From: DATCZS01 sp036525795
GTDB lineage: Bacteria; Actinomycetota; Acidimicrobiia; Spongiisociales; ZC4RG35
DNA: 52,395 nucleotides
Assembly (NCBI GenBank): GCA_036525795.1
Contig: DATCZS010000057.1
Location: 1 to 52,395 of the forward strand
Direction of reading: 5' to 3'
Of this stretch, positions 13,650-22,292 are shown one piece after another. Under the pieces are notes generated by a model. The model saw nothing but the letters and a program-made list of their open reading frames with translations. It did not search any database and was not told where the DNA came from. Numbering within the stretch: position 1 is the stretch's first letter; every line of letters begins with the position of its first letter. The translations under genes and the position numbers were made by a program.

Positions 13650-15445
13650 CGCTCGAGAAGCTCGAGTTCTTCGACGAGAACATTCCGTGTCTCGCCGCCT
13701 GTCCGGTGAACACCAATGCGGGGATGTACGTGGCGGCCATCGCCGACGGCGACGACGAGATGGCGTATCTCACCGCCCGCCTTCCCAACCCCTTCGCCTC
13801 GGTGTGCGGGCGGGTGTGCGCCGCCCCTTGCGAGGATGCGTGTCGCCGGGGACAGATCGACCGCCCCATCGCGATCAGGGCTTTGAAGAGGTTCGTCACC
13901 GAGCAGTTCGGCACGGAGACACAGAACGGCAAGGTGTGGGAGAAGGTGGCGGCGCCGCCGACGAAGGAGCTCCCCCAGAGCATCGGCATCGTCGGAGGCG
14001 GCCCGGCCGGTATGGCTTGTGCCCACGACCTCCGACAACTCGGGTACAAGGTCACCGTGTACGAGGCCACCGACAAGCTCGGCGGTGCCATGTGGTTGGG
14101 CATCCCCGAGTACCGCCTCGATCGCACGGTGCTGCAGTCGGACATCGACGCCATCCTGGCTCTCGGTGTGGAGGTCGAGTACAACACCCGGCTGGGCGCA
14201 GACGTGACCCTGACCGACCTGCGCCACCGTCACGACGCGCTCTTCCTCTCCATCGGAGCCACGCTCGGCCGCGGCCTCGACATCGAAGGCCACGATGCGG
14301 ACGGCGTGTTCAAGGCGATCGAGTTCCTCATCAACATGAACCGCGGCTTCGAGGTGTCGGTGGGAGAACGGGTGATCGTGATCGGCGGCGGCGACGTCGC
14401 CATGGACGCCGCCCGCACCGCGTTGCGCGCCGCCGAATACGCCAGACAGACCGAGGCCGGCGAGCAACCGGGCGCATACGACGCCGACGACGAGTCGGCC
14501 TCGATGACCCTGTCGATCGACGCGGCCCGCAGCGCCGCCCGGGCAGGCGCCCACAGCATCTCCGTCATCTCCCTCGAGTCGGAGGAGGAGATGCCCGCCC
14601 ACGACTTCGAGGTCGAAGAGGCCCGGCACGAGGGAGTCGAGTTCGTTCATCGGCGGGGCCCGGCCCGGATCCTGGTAGAAAACGGGAAGGTGACCGGGCT
14701 CGAGACAATCGGGGTCCGGTCGGTCTTCGACGAAGAAGGGCGGTTCGCCCCCGTCTTCGACAGCGAAGACCTGAAGACCCACGCCGCCGACACCGTCATC
14801 CTCGCCATCGGCCAGGCGATCGACCTGGAGGCCCTCGGCTCCGACGGTCCCGAGATCAGCCCGCGGCGGACCATCGCCATCGACAACGACACGGGTCGGA
14901 CCTCGATCGACGGGATCTGGTCTGGCGGGGACGCCGCCAAGGGGCCACGCACCCTGATCGACGCCATCGCCGACGGGCGGCGCACCGCCAAGGACATCCA
15001 CCGTTCATTCGGCGGTGACGTCGAGGAGCGTCGTCCGGGGAAGATGGTGCAACTCCGCCAGTTCCACCGCCTCACCGACGAGTACGACCGCATCGACCGC
15101 GTCGAGGTCCCCACCCTGGAGTCGGGACGTCGGGTGGGGCTGGCCGAGGTCGAGCTCGGGTTCACCGAGCAGCAGGCGCGGTGCGAAGCGGCTCGATGCC
15201 TGCGCTGTTTCGCCAACATCATGCTCGACGTGGGCAAGTGCGTGCTGTGCGCACTCTGCGCCGACGTCTGTCCTCTGGACCTCATCTCGCTGGTCCCGGC
15301 CGCCGAGGTGGGTGGCACCGAGGGAACGGCCCTGGTGCTGGACGAGGCAAAGTGCATCCGCTGTGGCCTGTGTATCGAACGTTGCCCCACGGACGCTCTG
15401 TCGATGGGGATGTGGACTGGAGTAGGAGTGCCCGCATGGACCTGA
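13646..15445 (+). CDS. GltD-like FAD/NAD(P) oxidoreductase with C-terminal 2[4Fe-4S] ferredoxin
   Basis: 599 residues, cytosolic. Residues 1-100 are a GltD/dihydropyrimidine-dehydrogenase-type FeS domain with cysteines 15, 19, 54, 58, 62 and 66. The FAD Rossmann motif is GIVGGGPAGMACAHDL (114-129), and the NAD(P) motif VIVIGGGDVAMDAA (243-256). The FAD-closing region is GIWSGGDAAKGP. The C-terminus has two Cys clusters, CVLCALCADVCP (532-543) and CIRCGLCIERCP (570-581), each binding a [4Fe-4S] centre. It is the second gene of the bc operon, overlapping its neighbours by 4 and 10 bases, so it is probably a subunit joining NAD(P)H or ferredoxin to the quinone pool. Glutamate synthase use is unlikely: no large subunit is nearby. 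Confidence 0.9.
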   Translation: MTLEKLEFFDENIPCLAACPVNTNAGMYVAAIADGDDEMAYLTARLPNPFASVCGRVCAAPCEDACRRGQIDRPIAIRALKRFVTEQFGTETQNGKVWEKVAAPPTKELPQSIGIVGGGPAGMACAHDLRQLGYKVTVYEATDKLGGAMWLGIPEYRLDRTVLQSDIDAILALGVEVEYNTRLGADVTLTDLRHRHDALFLSIGATLGRGLDIEGHDADGVFKAIEFLINMNRGFEVSVGERVIVIGGGDVAMDAARTALRAAEYARQTEAGEQPGAYDADDESASMTLSIDAARSAARAGAHSISVISLESEEEMPAHDFEVEEARHEGVEFVHRRGPARILVENGKVTGLETIGVRSVFDEEGRFAPVFDSEDLKTHAADTVILAIGQAIDLEALGSDGPEISPRRTIAIDNDTGRTSIDGIWSGGDAAKGPRTLIDAIADGRRTAKDIHRSFGGDVEERRPGKMVQLRQFHRLTDEYDRIDRVEVPTLESGRRVGLAEVELGFTEQQARCEAARCLRCFANIMLDVGKCVLCALCADVCPLDLISLVPAAEVGGTEGTALVLDEAKCIRCGLCIERCPTDALSMGMWTGVGVPAWT

Positions 15446-16185
15446 TGGACAAGCCGAGCCTCTTCGAACGCGTCCGTCGCAGCGACGTCGGTCGATCGAT
15501 CTGGCGCGCCCCCGACCGGGCAACGCCGCGCGACCGGGCGGCCGGACACTGGTCGAACTTCTTCCTGCACATCTATCCGGTGAAGATGCGCCGCCACGAG
15601 ATCACCTTCCGCTACTCGTGGTACCTGGGGGTGATCTCGACGGTGCTGTTCGGGTCGCTGGTGGCGTCCGGGATCTACCTGATGTTCTTCTACGTGCCCA
15701 GCCCCGCCCAGGCGTACACCAACATCCAGACGATCCAGACCGAGGTGGCGTTCGGTCAGTACATCCGCAACGTGCACCGCTGGTCGGCCCATCTCATGGT
15801 GCTGATGGTGTCGGCCCACATGGCGAGGGTCTTCTACCGGGGGGCATACAAGAGTCCCCGCGAGTTCAACTGGGTGATCGGTGTCGTGCTTCTCGCTCTC
15901 ACCCTGTTGTTGTCGTTCACCGGATACCTCCTGCCGTGGGACCAGCTTGCCTACTGGGCGGTGACCGTCGGCTCGGAGATGGCCGGGTACGTGCCGCTGA
16001 TCGGTGAGTCGGTGAAGGAGATCCTGCTCGGGGGAACGACCGTCGGATCGGCCGCGTTGCTCCGCTTCTACGTACTCCACGTGGCGGTGCTTCCGGCGGG
16101 CATACTCGTGGCGCTCACCATCCACCTGTGGCGCTGGAGGAAGGACACCATGCTCGACATCGAGAGGAGCGAGCCCGATGCCTGA
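15436..16185 (+). CDS. Cytochrome b (b6-like N-terminal subunit)
   Basis: 249 residues with four membrane helices after an amphipathic N-terminus. Helix B holds two haem ligands 13 residues apart (NVHRWSAH to SAHMARV), and helix D two ligands 14 residues apart (VLHVAV to TIHLWRW); the 14-residue spacing is the b6f/Firmicutes form. The position of the Cys that binds the extra haem ci in cytochrome b6 (YCLGG) is WYLGV here, so that haem is probably not attached. TGYLLPWDQLAYW is the Qo-side loop. The start lies 10 bases inside the flavoprotein gene. Confidence 0.93.
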   Translation: MDLMDKPSLFERVRRSDVGRSIWRAPDRATPRDRAAGHWSNFFLHIYPVKMRRHEITFRYSWYLGVISTVLFGSLVASGIYLMFFYVPSPAQAYTNIQTIQTEVAFGQYIRNVHRWSAHLMVLMVSAHMARVFYRGAYKSPREFNWVIGVVLLALTLLLSFTGYLLPWDQLAYWAVTVGSEMAGYVPLIGESVKEILLGGTTVGSAALLRFYVLHVAVLPAGILVALTIHLWRWRKDTMLDIERSEPDA

Positions 16186-16720
16186 AGATCGTGAGGTGAC
16201 CCTCCCCGGCACGCCGCAGGTGCGAGACGGGCACCGGGTGCTGGGTGTCGTACCCGGCTCGCCCGCTGCCGGCGTCCGCAAGGAGCCGGAGGATCAGGAT
16301 CTGGTCTTCGTGTGGCCGCATCTGCTGGTGCGTCACGCAGTGGCGGCGATGGCGATCCTGCTCACCGTGCTCGTCATTTCGGTCTTCTTCGATGCGCCCC
16401 TGAAGGAGATCGCCAACCCGACCGTGACGCCCAATCCCGAGAAGGCGCCGTGGTACTTCGCCGCCCTCCAGGAGTTGCTCGCCCATTTCCATCCACTCGT
16501 CGCGGGCGTGCTGGTCCCCGGCGCCATCGTCATAGGGATGGTGGCGCTCCCGTACATCGACCGAAGCCCCTACCTGAAACCGCGTCATCGCAAGGTGGCG
16601 GTGATCACATTCTCGATCTTCCTGGTGGGATGGATCATTCTCACCCTCATCGGATTCGCCTTCCGCGGCCCGAACTGGGCCTGGGTGTGGCCGTGGATCG
16701 AGTGGCACGGGGAGTTGTGA
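16178..16720 (+). CDS. Cytochrome b C-terminal subunit (subunit IV-like)
   Basis: 180 residues. It has an unusually long polar N-terminus (about 55 residues), then three helices (about 56-75, 107-128 and 137-158), as in subunit IV of b6f complexes. PNPEKAPWYF occupies the place of the Qo PEWY motif, with the Glu displaced from the WYF and AP inserted, a form I associate with bacterial split cytochrome b. It completes the quinol-oxidising core with the preceding gene, which it overlaps by eight bases. The N-terminal extension might contact the flavoprotein, which is inference. Confidence 0.88.
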   Translation: MPEDREVTLPGTPQVRDGHRVLGVVPGSPAAGVRKEPEDQDLVFVWPHLLVRHAVAAMAILLTVLVISVFFDAPLKEIANPTVTPNPEKAPWYFAALQELLAHFHPLVAGVLVPGAIVIGMVALPYIDRSPYLKPRHRKVAVITFSIFLVGWIILTLIGFAFRGPNWAWVWPWIEWHGEL

Positions 16721-16727
16721 GAGACGC

Positions 16728-17240
16728 ATGAGCGACATCATCAGACGAAGGGATTTCCTGTCCAACGCCTGGAAGACCGGCATCGGTCTCACCGTCGTCG
16801 CCGGTGGATGGACATCCTGGGACTTGCTTCAGCCGATCCGCGGCACCGGGTTTGGCGGTCTCGTCAGAGCCGTCCCCGCCTCGGCCGTTCCCGAGACCGG
16901 AGTGGTCGAGGTGCCCGCCGCGCGTGCCTACCTGGTACGCATCCAGGGCGCCATCGTGGCGATCAGCGAGAAATGCACCCACCTCGGCTGCCGGGTGCCG
17001 TATTGCGCGCAATCCAACCAGTTCGAGTGCCCCTGTCACGGTTCGTACTTCAACCGGGCCGGTGAGTATCGAGCGGGTCCGGCGCCCCGGGGCATGGACC
17101 GCTACCCGATCACGATCGACGACACCGGCATGATCTACATCGACACGTCTTCCAAGGAGGACGGTCCTCCACCCGGCGGCGAGTCGATCGACGAGCCCGT
17201 GTCAGGACCGTCGTGTGCGCCAGACGGACACGGAGCCTGA
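16728..17240 (+). CDS. Rieske [2Fe-2S] protein
   Basis: 170 residues. The N-terminus RRRDFLSNAWKTGIGLTVVA is a twin-arginine-like signal that stays as a membrane anchor. CTHLGC (box 1) and CPCHGS (box 2) provide the two Cys and two His ligands, and the Cys pair of the stabilising disulfide is present (CTHLGC...CPCH). The region between holds PYCAQSNQFE, so the usual G-x-x-x-x-x-x-G spacing is slightly altered. It transfers electrons from quinol at Qo to the cytochromes c encoded at both ends of the operon. The tail after 140 is Pro/Gly-rich. Confidence 0.93.
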   Translation: MSDIIRRRDFLSNAWKTGIGLTVVAGGWTSWDLLQPIRGTGFGGLVRAVPASAVPETGVVEVPAARAYLVRIQGAIVAISEKCTHLGCRVPYCAQSNQFECPCHGSYFNRAGEYRAGPAPRGMDRYPITIDDTGMIYIDTSSKEDGPPPGGESIDEPVSGPSCAPDGHGA

Positions 17241-17241
17241 C

Positions 17242-17700
17242 ATGGGCTACGAGCACTCTCACGATGCCGAGCTCGATGCGTCGACCAACCGCGTCATGGC
17301 GTGGGGCGTGGGCCTGCTGGCCGCGATGGTGCTGGCGTTCCCGCTGTACCGGTTCGTCGAACCCTCGGCGCGCGAGGAGGCCCGCGAGTTGCAGCTCCAG
17401 TCTCTCCAGGAGCAGGGAGCCCACCTGTACGAGCAGAACTGCTCGTCGTGCCACGGTCTCGATGGTGAAGGAGGGTTGGGACCTGCGATCAACTCCCAGC
17501 AGTATCTGCAGGCAGCGTCCGACGAGCAGACGCGCCTCATCGTGGCGGTGGGCGTCCCCGGCACCGGGATGAGCGCCTGGTCGCTCGACTACGGCGGCCC
17601 GCTGACCTCCGAGCAGATCAAGGCGCTGTCCGCATTCATCCATTCGTGGGAGGAGACGGCTCCAGACCTCCCCAACTGGCGAACACCGCTGGAGGGATGA
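17242..17700 (+). CDS. Membrane-anchored monohaem cytochrome c
   Basis: 152 residues. A short cytoplasmic start, one membrane helix (about 20-40), a charged helical linker and a class I cytochrome c domain with CSSCH at 67-71 and GTGMSAW near 110 for the Met ligand. It begins one base after the Rieske stop and ends the operon. Together with the first gene of the operon it gives the complex two separate haem c subunits, either of which could hand electrons to the ba3 oxidase. Confidence 0.88.
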   Translation: MGYEHSHDAELDASTNRVMAWGVGLLAAMVLAFPLYRFVEPSAREEARELQLQSLQEQGAHLYEQNCSSCHGLDGEGGLGPAINSQQYLQAASDEQTRLIVAVGVPGTGMSAWSLDYGGPLTSEQIKALSAFIHSWEETAPDLPNWRTPLEG

Positions 17701-17708
17701 CGGGAGGT

Positions 17709-17739
17709 CGCGTCGGCCCGGATGGCCTCGTCCGACGCG
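17709..17739 (+). terminator. Possible terminator of the bc operon
   Basis: Perfect 8-bp arms CGCGTCGG (17709-17716) and CCGACGCG (17732-17739) with a 15-base loop begin nine bases after the last stop. There is no T run, so it is only a weak call. Confidence 0.4.
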
Positions 17740-17863
17740 GGCGGCACCTGGCGTGATCGCTCCGGGCCATCACGCCGCGGAAGCCCACTCCACCCGTCGT
17801 CACCACCTGCCGGGTCTGGCACCGTCGACAGCATGAGTCCGTAGGGAGGGCTCGTTGTGGCCC

Positions 17864-17906
17864 GGACTTCGGTCCTCTTGAAGTGCGCGAAACCCAGCAC
17901 TATGGT
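17864..17906 (+). promoter_or_regulatory. Sigma70-type promoter with upstream palindrome
   Basis: TTGAAG (17878-17883) and TATGGT (17901-17906) are separated by exactly 17 bases. A palindrome GGACTTCGGTCC (17864-17875) ends two bases before the -35 box, the position of an activator site. It would transcribe the PLP enzyme gene at 18052 with a leader of about 140 bases. Confidence 0.5.
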
Positions 17907-18051
17907 TCCGGATTGAAAGGGCCGTACCCCTCGTTTGGGACGGGCTCGGACACCGGTCGGCGCTGCGACGGTCCGAGAGCCCGCACGACGGAGTATCGAA
18001 GGCCTATGACCCTTTCGGCGGGCGAACGCACCGAAGATCGAGAGGGTCGTC

Positions 18052-19350
18052 ATGAATCGCCATCGCGGTTTGAGTCGCACGAGAATCCAGGCGATGCATG
18101 AGCGCATGTTTCGACGGGGCATCGACGCGGGCGTAATCCGGGTTCAACTCGAAGACGACAAGCTCTTCGGACCCGAAGTCACCATTCAGGGGCGGCAGGT
18201 GGTCAACTTCGGTTCCTGTTCCTATCTCGGCCTCGGATTCGACCAGCGCCTCCGCGATGCGGCATCGATCGCCGTCCAGCGATATGGGGTCACCCACGCC
18301 TCCTCTTCGGTGTACACCAGGCTGCCGATCTACGGCGAGCTCGAGTCGGGCCTCGGGGCCATGGTGGGCGGCCATGTGCTCATCACCCCGACCACCACGC
18401 TCGGCCACCTCAATGCCCTCCCTGCGCTCGTCCCGGACGATTCCCTCGTCCTCGTCGACACCCAGGCGCATGCCTCCCTGATGCTCACCACCCAGGTGCT
18501 GGCGTCCAACGGTTGTGAGATCCGCCTGCTCCCGCACAACGACATGCTCGCCGTCCGGCGGGCGCTGGCGTCCACATCGCCGGCGCGGACCGTCTGGTAC
18601 CTGGGCGATGCGGTCTATTCGATGTTCGGGGACATGGCTCCCCTCGACGCCATCGCCGGCCTCCTCGAACACAGTCCGAACCTCTGGGTCTACCTCGACG
18701 ATGCCCATGGCTTCTCGTGGACGGGGGAGCGGGGACGGGGCGTCACCCTCGAAGGGATGCCGTTCCACGAGCGCCTCGTGGTCGCCCTGTCGCTCTCCAA
18801 GTCGTTCGGAGCCGGGGGTGGCGCCATCGCCTTCGCCACCCAGGACCTGGCCGACCGGGTCCGGCTCCTGGGCGGGCCGCTGACGTTCGGCGGGCCTCTT
18901 CAGGCCGCCGAGCTTGGCGCCGGCATCGAATCGGTGTCGATCCATCTCTCGGAAGAACACGGCGACCTGGCGCGCCGCCTCATGTCGAAGATCGATCACG
19001 TGCGGCGCACCGCGGAGTTGCTCGGTCTTCCCCTGGTTGACCATTCCGACACCCCGATCTGGTTCGTGCGGGTGGGCGACGTCGGACACACGGCCGAGAT
19101 CGCACGGCGCATGATTGCGGACGGCTTCTACGTGAACCCGTCGACCTTCCCCGCAGTGCCCATGGGATCTGCCGGCATCCGATTCACGCACACGCTCCTC
19201 CATGACGAGACCCAGGTGGAGGCGATGCTGTCCCGTCTGTCCCATCATCTGACCGACCTGATCGGCGTGCAGACGGAGATCGTGATCGATCTCACCGAGT
19301 CATCCGAGGAGATGGCAGGGGAGTTCGACCTCGGTCGTCGAACCGGCTGA
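18052..19350 (+). CDS. Alpha-oxoamine synthase-like PLP enzyme
   Basis: 432 residues, fold type I aminotransferase superfamily. NFGSCSYLGLGFDQR near residue 48 is the entry motif of 8-amino-7-oxononanoate synthase, 2-amino-3-ketobutyrate ligase and serine palmitoyltransferase. YLDDAHGFSWTGERGRG near 210 matches DEAHS-x-G-x-x-GxxGRG, except for Asp in place of Glu and G for S. The PLP lysine lies in LSLSKSFGAGGG near 245. The family condenses an amino acid with an acyl-CoA. No biotin or sphingolipid genes are near, so the product is unknown. The C-terminal 30 residues (EIVIDLTESSEEMAGEF) are an acidic extension. Confidence 0.75.
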   Translation: MNRHRGLSRTRIQAMHERMFRRGIDAGVIRVQLEDDKLFGPEVTIQGRQVVNFGSCSYLGLGFDQRLRDAASIAVQRYGVTHASSSVYTRLPIYGELESGLGAMVGGHVLITPTTTLGHLNALPALVPDDSLVLVDTQAHASLMLTTQVLASNGCEIRLLPHNDMLAVRRALASTSPARTVWYLGDAVYSMFGDMAPLDAIAGLLEHSPNLWVYLDDAHGFSWTGERGRGVTLEGMPFHERLVVALSLSKSFGAGGGAIAFATQDLADRVRLLGGPLTFGGPLQAAELGAGIESVSIHLSEEHGDLARRLMSKIDHVRRTAELLGLPLVDHSDTPIWFVRVGDVGHTAEIARRMIADGFYVNPSTFPAVPMGSAGIRFTHTLLHDETQVEAMLSRLSHHLTDLIGVQTEIVIDLTESSEEMAGEFDLGRRTG

Positions 19351-19393
19351 AGAAACCCCTCAGATCGCGGCTTCTCCGCACCGATACGAAACC

Positions 19394-21127
19394 ATGCTGC
19401 GGAGAGAGGTCGCCCCAGCCGGCACGGACGTCACCCGGACATGGACTCCGGGTGTACTCGCCGCGGTCGGCTTCATTGCCATCGCGCTGGCCGTGTCGTT
19501 GATCTCGTCTGCCGCCGCCGGACTCATTGCCCCCCTGGCCCTGGTCGCAGGCTACGGAACGGCGTCTGTGGTCATGTGGAGGCGGAGCGCCGCCATGCGT
19601 CGGCGGGAGCGCCTGCCGTGGCGGTACATGGCAGGAGGGCTCGCCCTGGTCACGATCGGGATCGTGATCGTCGGCATCCTCGACACCTTCACCGCCGCCG
19701 GTGCGCCCGCCATCGGGTTTGCCGACGCCTTCTTCGTGGGGGCCTATCTCCTGCTTCTCACAGGGCTGGCGCTCCTCCCCCAGCTCTCAGGGACTCCCAC
19801 GCGCCGGCTTCGACTGCTGCTCGACGGCCTGATCGGTGGTGTCTCGATCGGCGTCGTCCTCTGGATATTCGAAATCCGTGACCTGATCGGCGCCAATCCC
19901 GACGCTCCGCTTTCGCACCGCATCGTCGGTTCTGCGTACCCGAGCATCGACCTCGCTGCGCTGGTGGTGGTGATGATCGTGGTCGTGAGGCGCAGCGAGT
20001 ACCGCTTCGACGGCAGACTGATGCTGTTCGCGGCCGGCACCTCCCTGCAGGCGGGCGCAGACATCGCCTATCTGAAGTCGATCGGCGGATCGTTCGGCGA
20101 GGCCCAGCCGCTCTTCCCGATGATGTTGCTGGCAGTAGCCGCATTCGTGGCGACGGCCGCCATGGTCCGCAAGCAGCCCTCCATCTACGAATACGCCGAC
20201 CGCAACGTGTCGATGCTGTGGATGATGGCGCCGTACGGGGCGGCGGCAGCCATGGTCGGCCTGCTCGTGATCGAGGTCATGAAGGGTTCGTTCACCGGAA
20301 ACGCCCGACTGCTTCTGCTCGGAACGCTGGCGGTTGGCGGTCTCGTCATCGTCCGGCAGACCGCTGCAATCCGCGAGAACCGCCTTCTGGTGGAATCACA
20401 GCGGGCGGCACTGGTGTCGTCGATATCCCACGAGCTGCGTACGCCCCTGACTGCGATGGTGGGGTTCCTCAGCCTTCTGGACGATCCTGAGGTCGCCCGC
20501 ACCCTCCCCGAGGAGGAGAAGGCGGACTTGATCTCGACCGTCCACTCCCAGACCACCTACCTGAGCCGCATCGTCCGCGACCTGGTGATGCTCGCCAGGG
20601 GGGACCTCGATCAGATGGATCTCGCCCGCGCTCCCACCGACGTTGCCGGCCTCGTCCGGGCGTCGCTGGCCGCGGTCGATGAGGGGCGGCAGGAACTCGT
20701 CGTCGATGTCGAGGACGAACTGCAGGCGTCGGTCGACGCCGACCGCATCCAACAGATCATGGTCAACCTGCTGTCGAACGCCAGCAGATACGGTGGCGAA
20801 AAGGTCCTGGTCGTCGCCCGCGCCGAAGGCTCCACCCTCCGTCTCGAGGTCCACGACGACGGCCCCGGGGTCCCCAAGAAGTACGAGCTGACCATCTGGG
20901 AGCGCTTCGAGCGGGGGCCGAACCGGCTCAACGCGGCGGTTCCCGGATCGGGTATCGGGCTGGCGGTCGTGAATGCGATCGTCCGAGGCCACGGAGGAAC
21001 CGTTGCCTGCGGAGCGTCTGAACTCCTGGGCGGGGCTCGCTTCACCATCACCATCCCCGCGGCAGTCGTGGTGCCAGAGCTGGTGGCGGTGACAGAAGTC
21101 GGTTCGCTGCTGCGATCCGCCTCCTGA
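19394..21127 (+). CDS. Membrane sensor histidine kinase
   Basis: 577 residues. The first 320 hold eight to ten membrane helices with almost no extracytoplasmic loops, so the sensor is the membrane domain itself. HisKA follows (SSISHELRTPLTAM, His near 345), then the HATPase domain with N box LLSNASRYGG, G1 DDGPGVP and G2 GSGIGLAVV. It autophosphorylates on His. No response regulator is in the window, so the partner is elsewhere. It begins 43 bases after the PLP enzyme and may share its message. Confidence 0.85.
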   Translation: MLRREVAPAGTDVTRTWTPGVLAAVGFIAIALAVSLISSAAAGLIAPLALVAGYGTASVVMWRRSAAMRRRERLPWRYMAGGLALVTIGIVIVGILDTFTAAGAPAIGFADAFFVGAYLLLLTGLALLPQLSGTPTRRLRLLLDGLIGGVSIGVVLWIFEIRDLIGANPDAPLSHRIVGSAYPSIDLAALVVVMIVVVRRSEYRFDGRLMLFAAGTSLQAGADIAYLKSIGGSFGEAQPLFPMMLLAVAAFVATAAMVRKQPSIYEYADRNVSMLWMMAPYGAAAAMVGLLVIEVMKGSFTGNARLLLLGTLAVGGLVIVRQTAAIRENRLLVESQRAALVSSISHELRTPLTAMVGFLSLLDDPEVARTLPEEEKADLISTVHSQTTYLSRIVRDLVMLARGDLDQMDLARAPTDVAGLVRASLAAVDEGRQELVVDVEDELQASVDADRIQQIMVNLLSNASRYGGEKVLVVARAEGSTLRLEVHDDGPGVPKKYELTIWERFERGPNRLNAAVPGSGIGLAVVNAIVRGHGGTVACGASELLGGARFTITIPAAVVVPELVAVTEVGSLLRSAS

Positions 21128-21332
21128 TCCCTCCCGGGCCGTCCTCGCTCACCGCGTGGGGCGCCGTGGCGATCCCTGGCGGCGCCAGACCGCCGGCCTT
21201 CCCGATGTCCACCCAGCCGGGCCGGTCCCCGGCCGCGGGCCCGTCCCCCCCCAAGATCAGAGCCGAACGGCTGTTCATCTACCCGGCAGGCTCCGCGTAT
21301 GTTGCGGAAAACCCGATCAGGGGAGACTGCCG

Positions 21333-22292
21333 ATGGACGGGTGGACGTTTCGGGCCGAGGAAGTCACCAAGGCCTTTGGAGAGACCCGCGCCAACGATGC
21401 GATCAGCCTCGAGGTGCGGCCTGGCGAGGTCTACGGGCTGTTGGGCCCCAACGGAGCGGGCAAGACCACCCTGGTCAAGCAGATCATCGGACTTCTCAAA
21501 CCCACGTCTGGCCGTCTGAGCCTGGGGCCATACGACCTGGTCGAGGATCCGGATACGGCCCGTCAGCTGTGCTCATACCTTCCCCAGGCGCAGATGCCGA
21601 TCAACTCCTTCAAGGCCGAACACGTCGTTCGGCTCACCGGGATGATCCGCGGTGGCGACTCGGCCACCGTCGAGCGGAGAGCGGGCGAAATGATCGAGGC
21701 TCTGGATATCGGCGAGTGGCGCACCACCATGGGAGCCAAGCTCTCCGGCGGGATCAAGCGGCTCGTCGGCTTTGCGATGGTGACGGTGTGGCCCGGCCGC
21801 GTGGTGATCCTCGATGAGCCCACCAATGACGTCGATCCCCGCCGGCGCCGGCTGTTGTGGGAACAGGTCCGGCGCCTGGGCGACGAAGGAGCCTCGGTCT
21901 TCCTGGTCACCCACAACGTGCTCGAGGCCGAGAAGTCCGTCGATCGTCTGGCCATCATCAACCAGGGTCGGCTCATCGCCGAGGGAACGCCGTCGTCTTT
22001 GAAGGCCGGAGACCGGGGCAGGATGAGGCTGCAGCTGATGATGGCTCCGGGCAGGCCCACTCCGACGATGCCTGGCTTCATCCAGCATCACACCCGGGTG
22101 GGCAACAACGTCATTGCCGTGGTCGATGAGCGCGACGTCGCCCACGCCATCGGGTGGGCGCAGGAGCAGGTCGGTCTCGACGAGGCAGAGGAGTACGCAC
22201 TGGCCGCCACCACGCTCGAAGACGTCTACATCCGGTTGACCGGTCATCTCTCCGAAGACGTCGCTCCCGCCCCGGTCGGGGCTGCGCCGTGA
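21333..22292 (+). CDS. ABC transporter ATP-binding protein (ABC-2 type exporter)
   Basis: 319 residues from ATG 21333 with AGGGGAG seven bases upstream; the longer frame upstream is not protein-like. Walker A GPNGAGKTT, signature LSGGIKR, Walker B VVILDEPTNDVD and the switch His in VTHNVLEAE are all present. The last 90 residues form a DrrA-type C-terminal extension. It powers the two permeases encoded directly behind it; the stop of this gene overlaps the next GTG start by three bases. Confidence 0.9.
   Translation: MDGWTFRAEEVTKAFGETRANDAISLEVRPGEVYGLLGPNGAGKTTLVKQIIGLLKPTSGRLSLGPYDLVEDPDTARQLCSYLPQAQMPINSFKAEHVVRLTGMIRGGDSATVERRAGEMIEALDIGEWRTTMGAKLSGGIKRLVGFAMVTVWPGRVVILDEPTNDVDPRRRRLLWEQVRRLGDEGASVFLVTHNVLEAEKSVDRLAIINQGRLIAEGTPSSLKAGDRGRMRLQLMMAPGRPTPTMPGFIQHHTRVGNNVIAVVDERDVAHAIGWAQEQVGLDEAEEYALAATTLEDVYIRLTGHLSEDVAPAPVGAAP

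Larger units (their letters stand above)
17701..18051. other. Intergenic region with hairpin and promoter
   Basis: No gene seen. It contains a possible terminator for the bc operon (17709-17739) and a good promoter for the next gene (17864-17906). Frames on both strands lack family signatures. Confidence 0.6.

Noticed and set aside
13130..15001. 623-codon open frame on the minus strand
   Set aside because: Antisense to the flavoprotein with both Rossmann motifs and eight ferredoxin cysteines; no family signature in the shadow.
13646..15445. Glutamate synthase small subunit (gltD)
   Set aside because: The fold matches, but the protein has an added ferredoxin, no gltB is nearby, and it is embedded in a bc operon.
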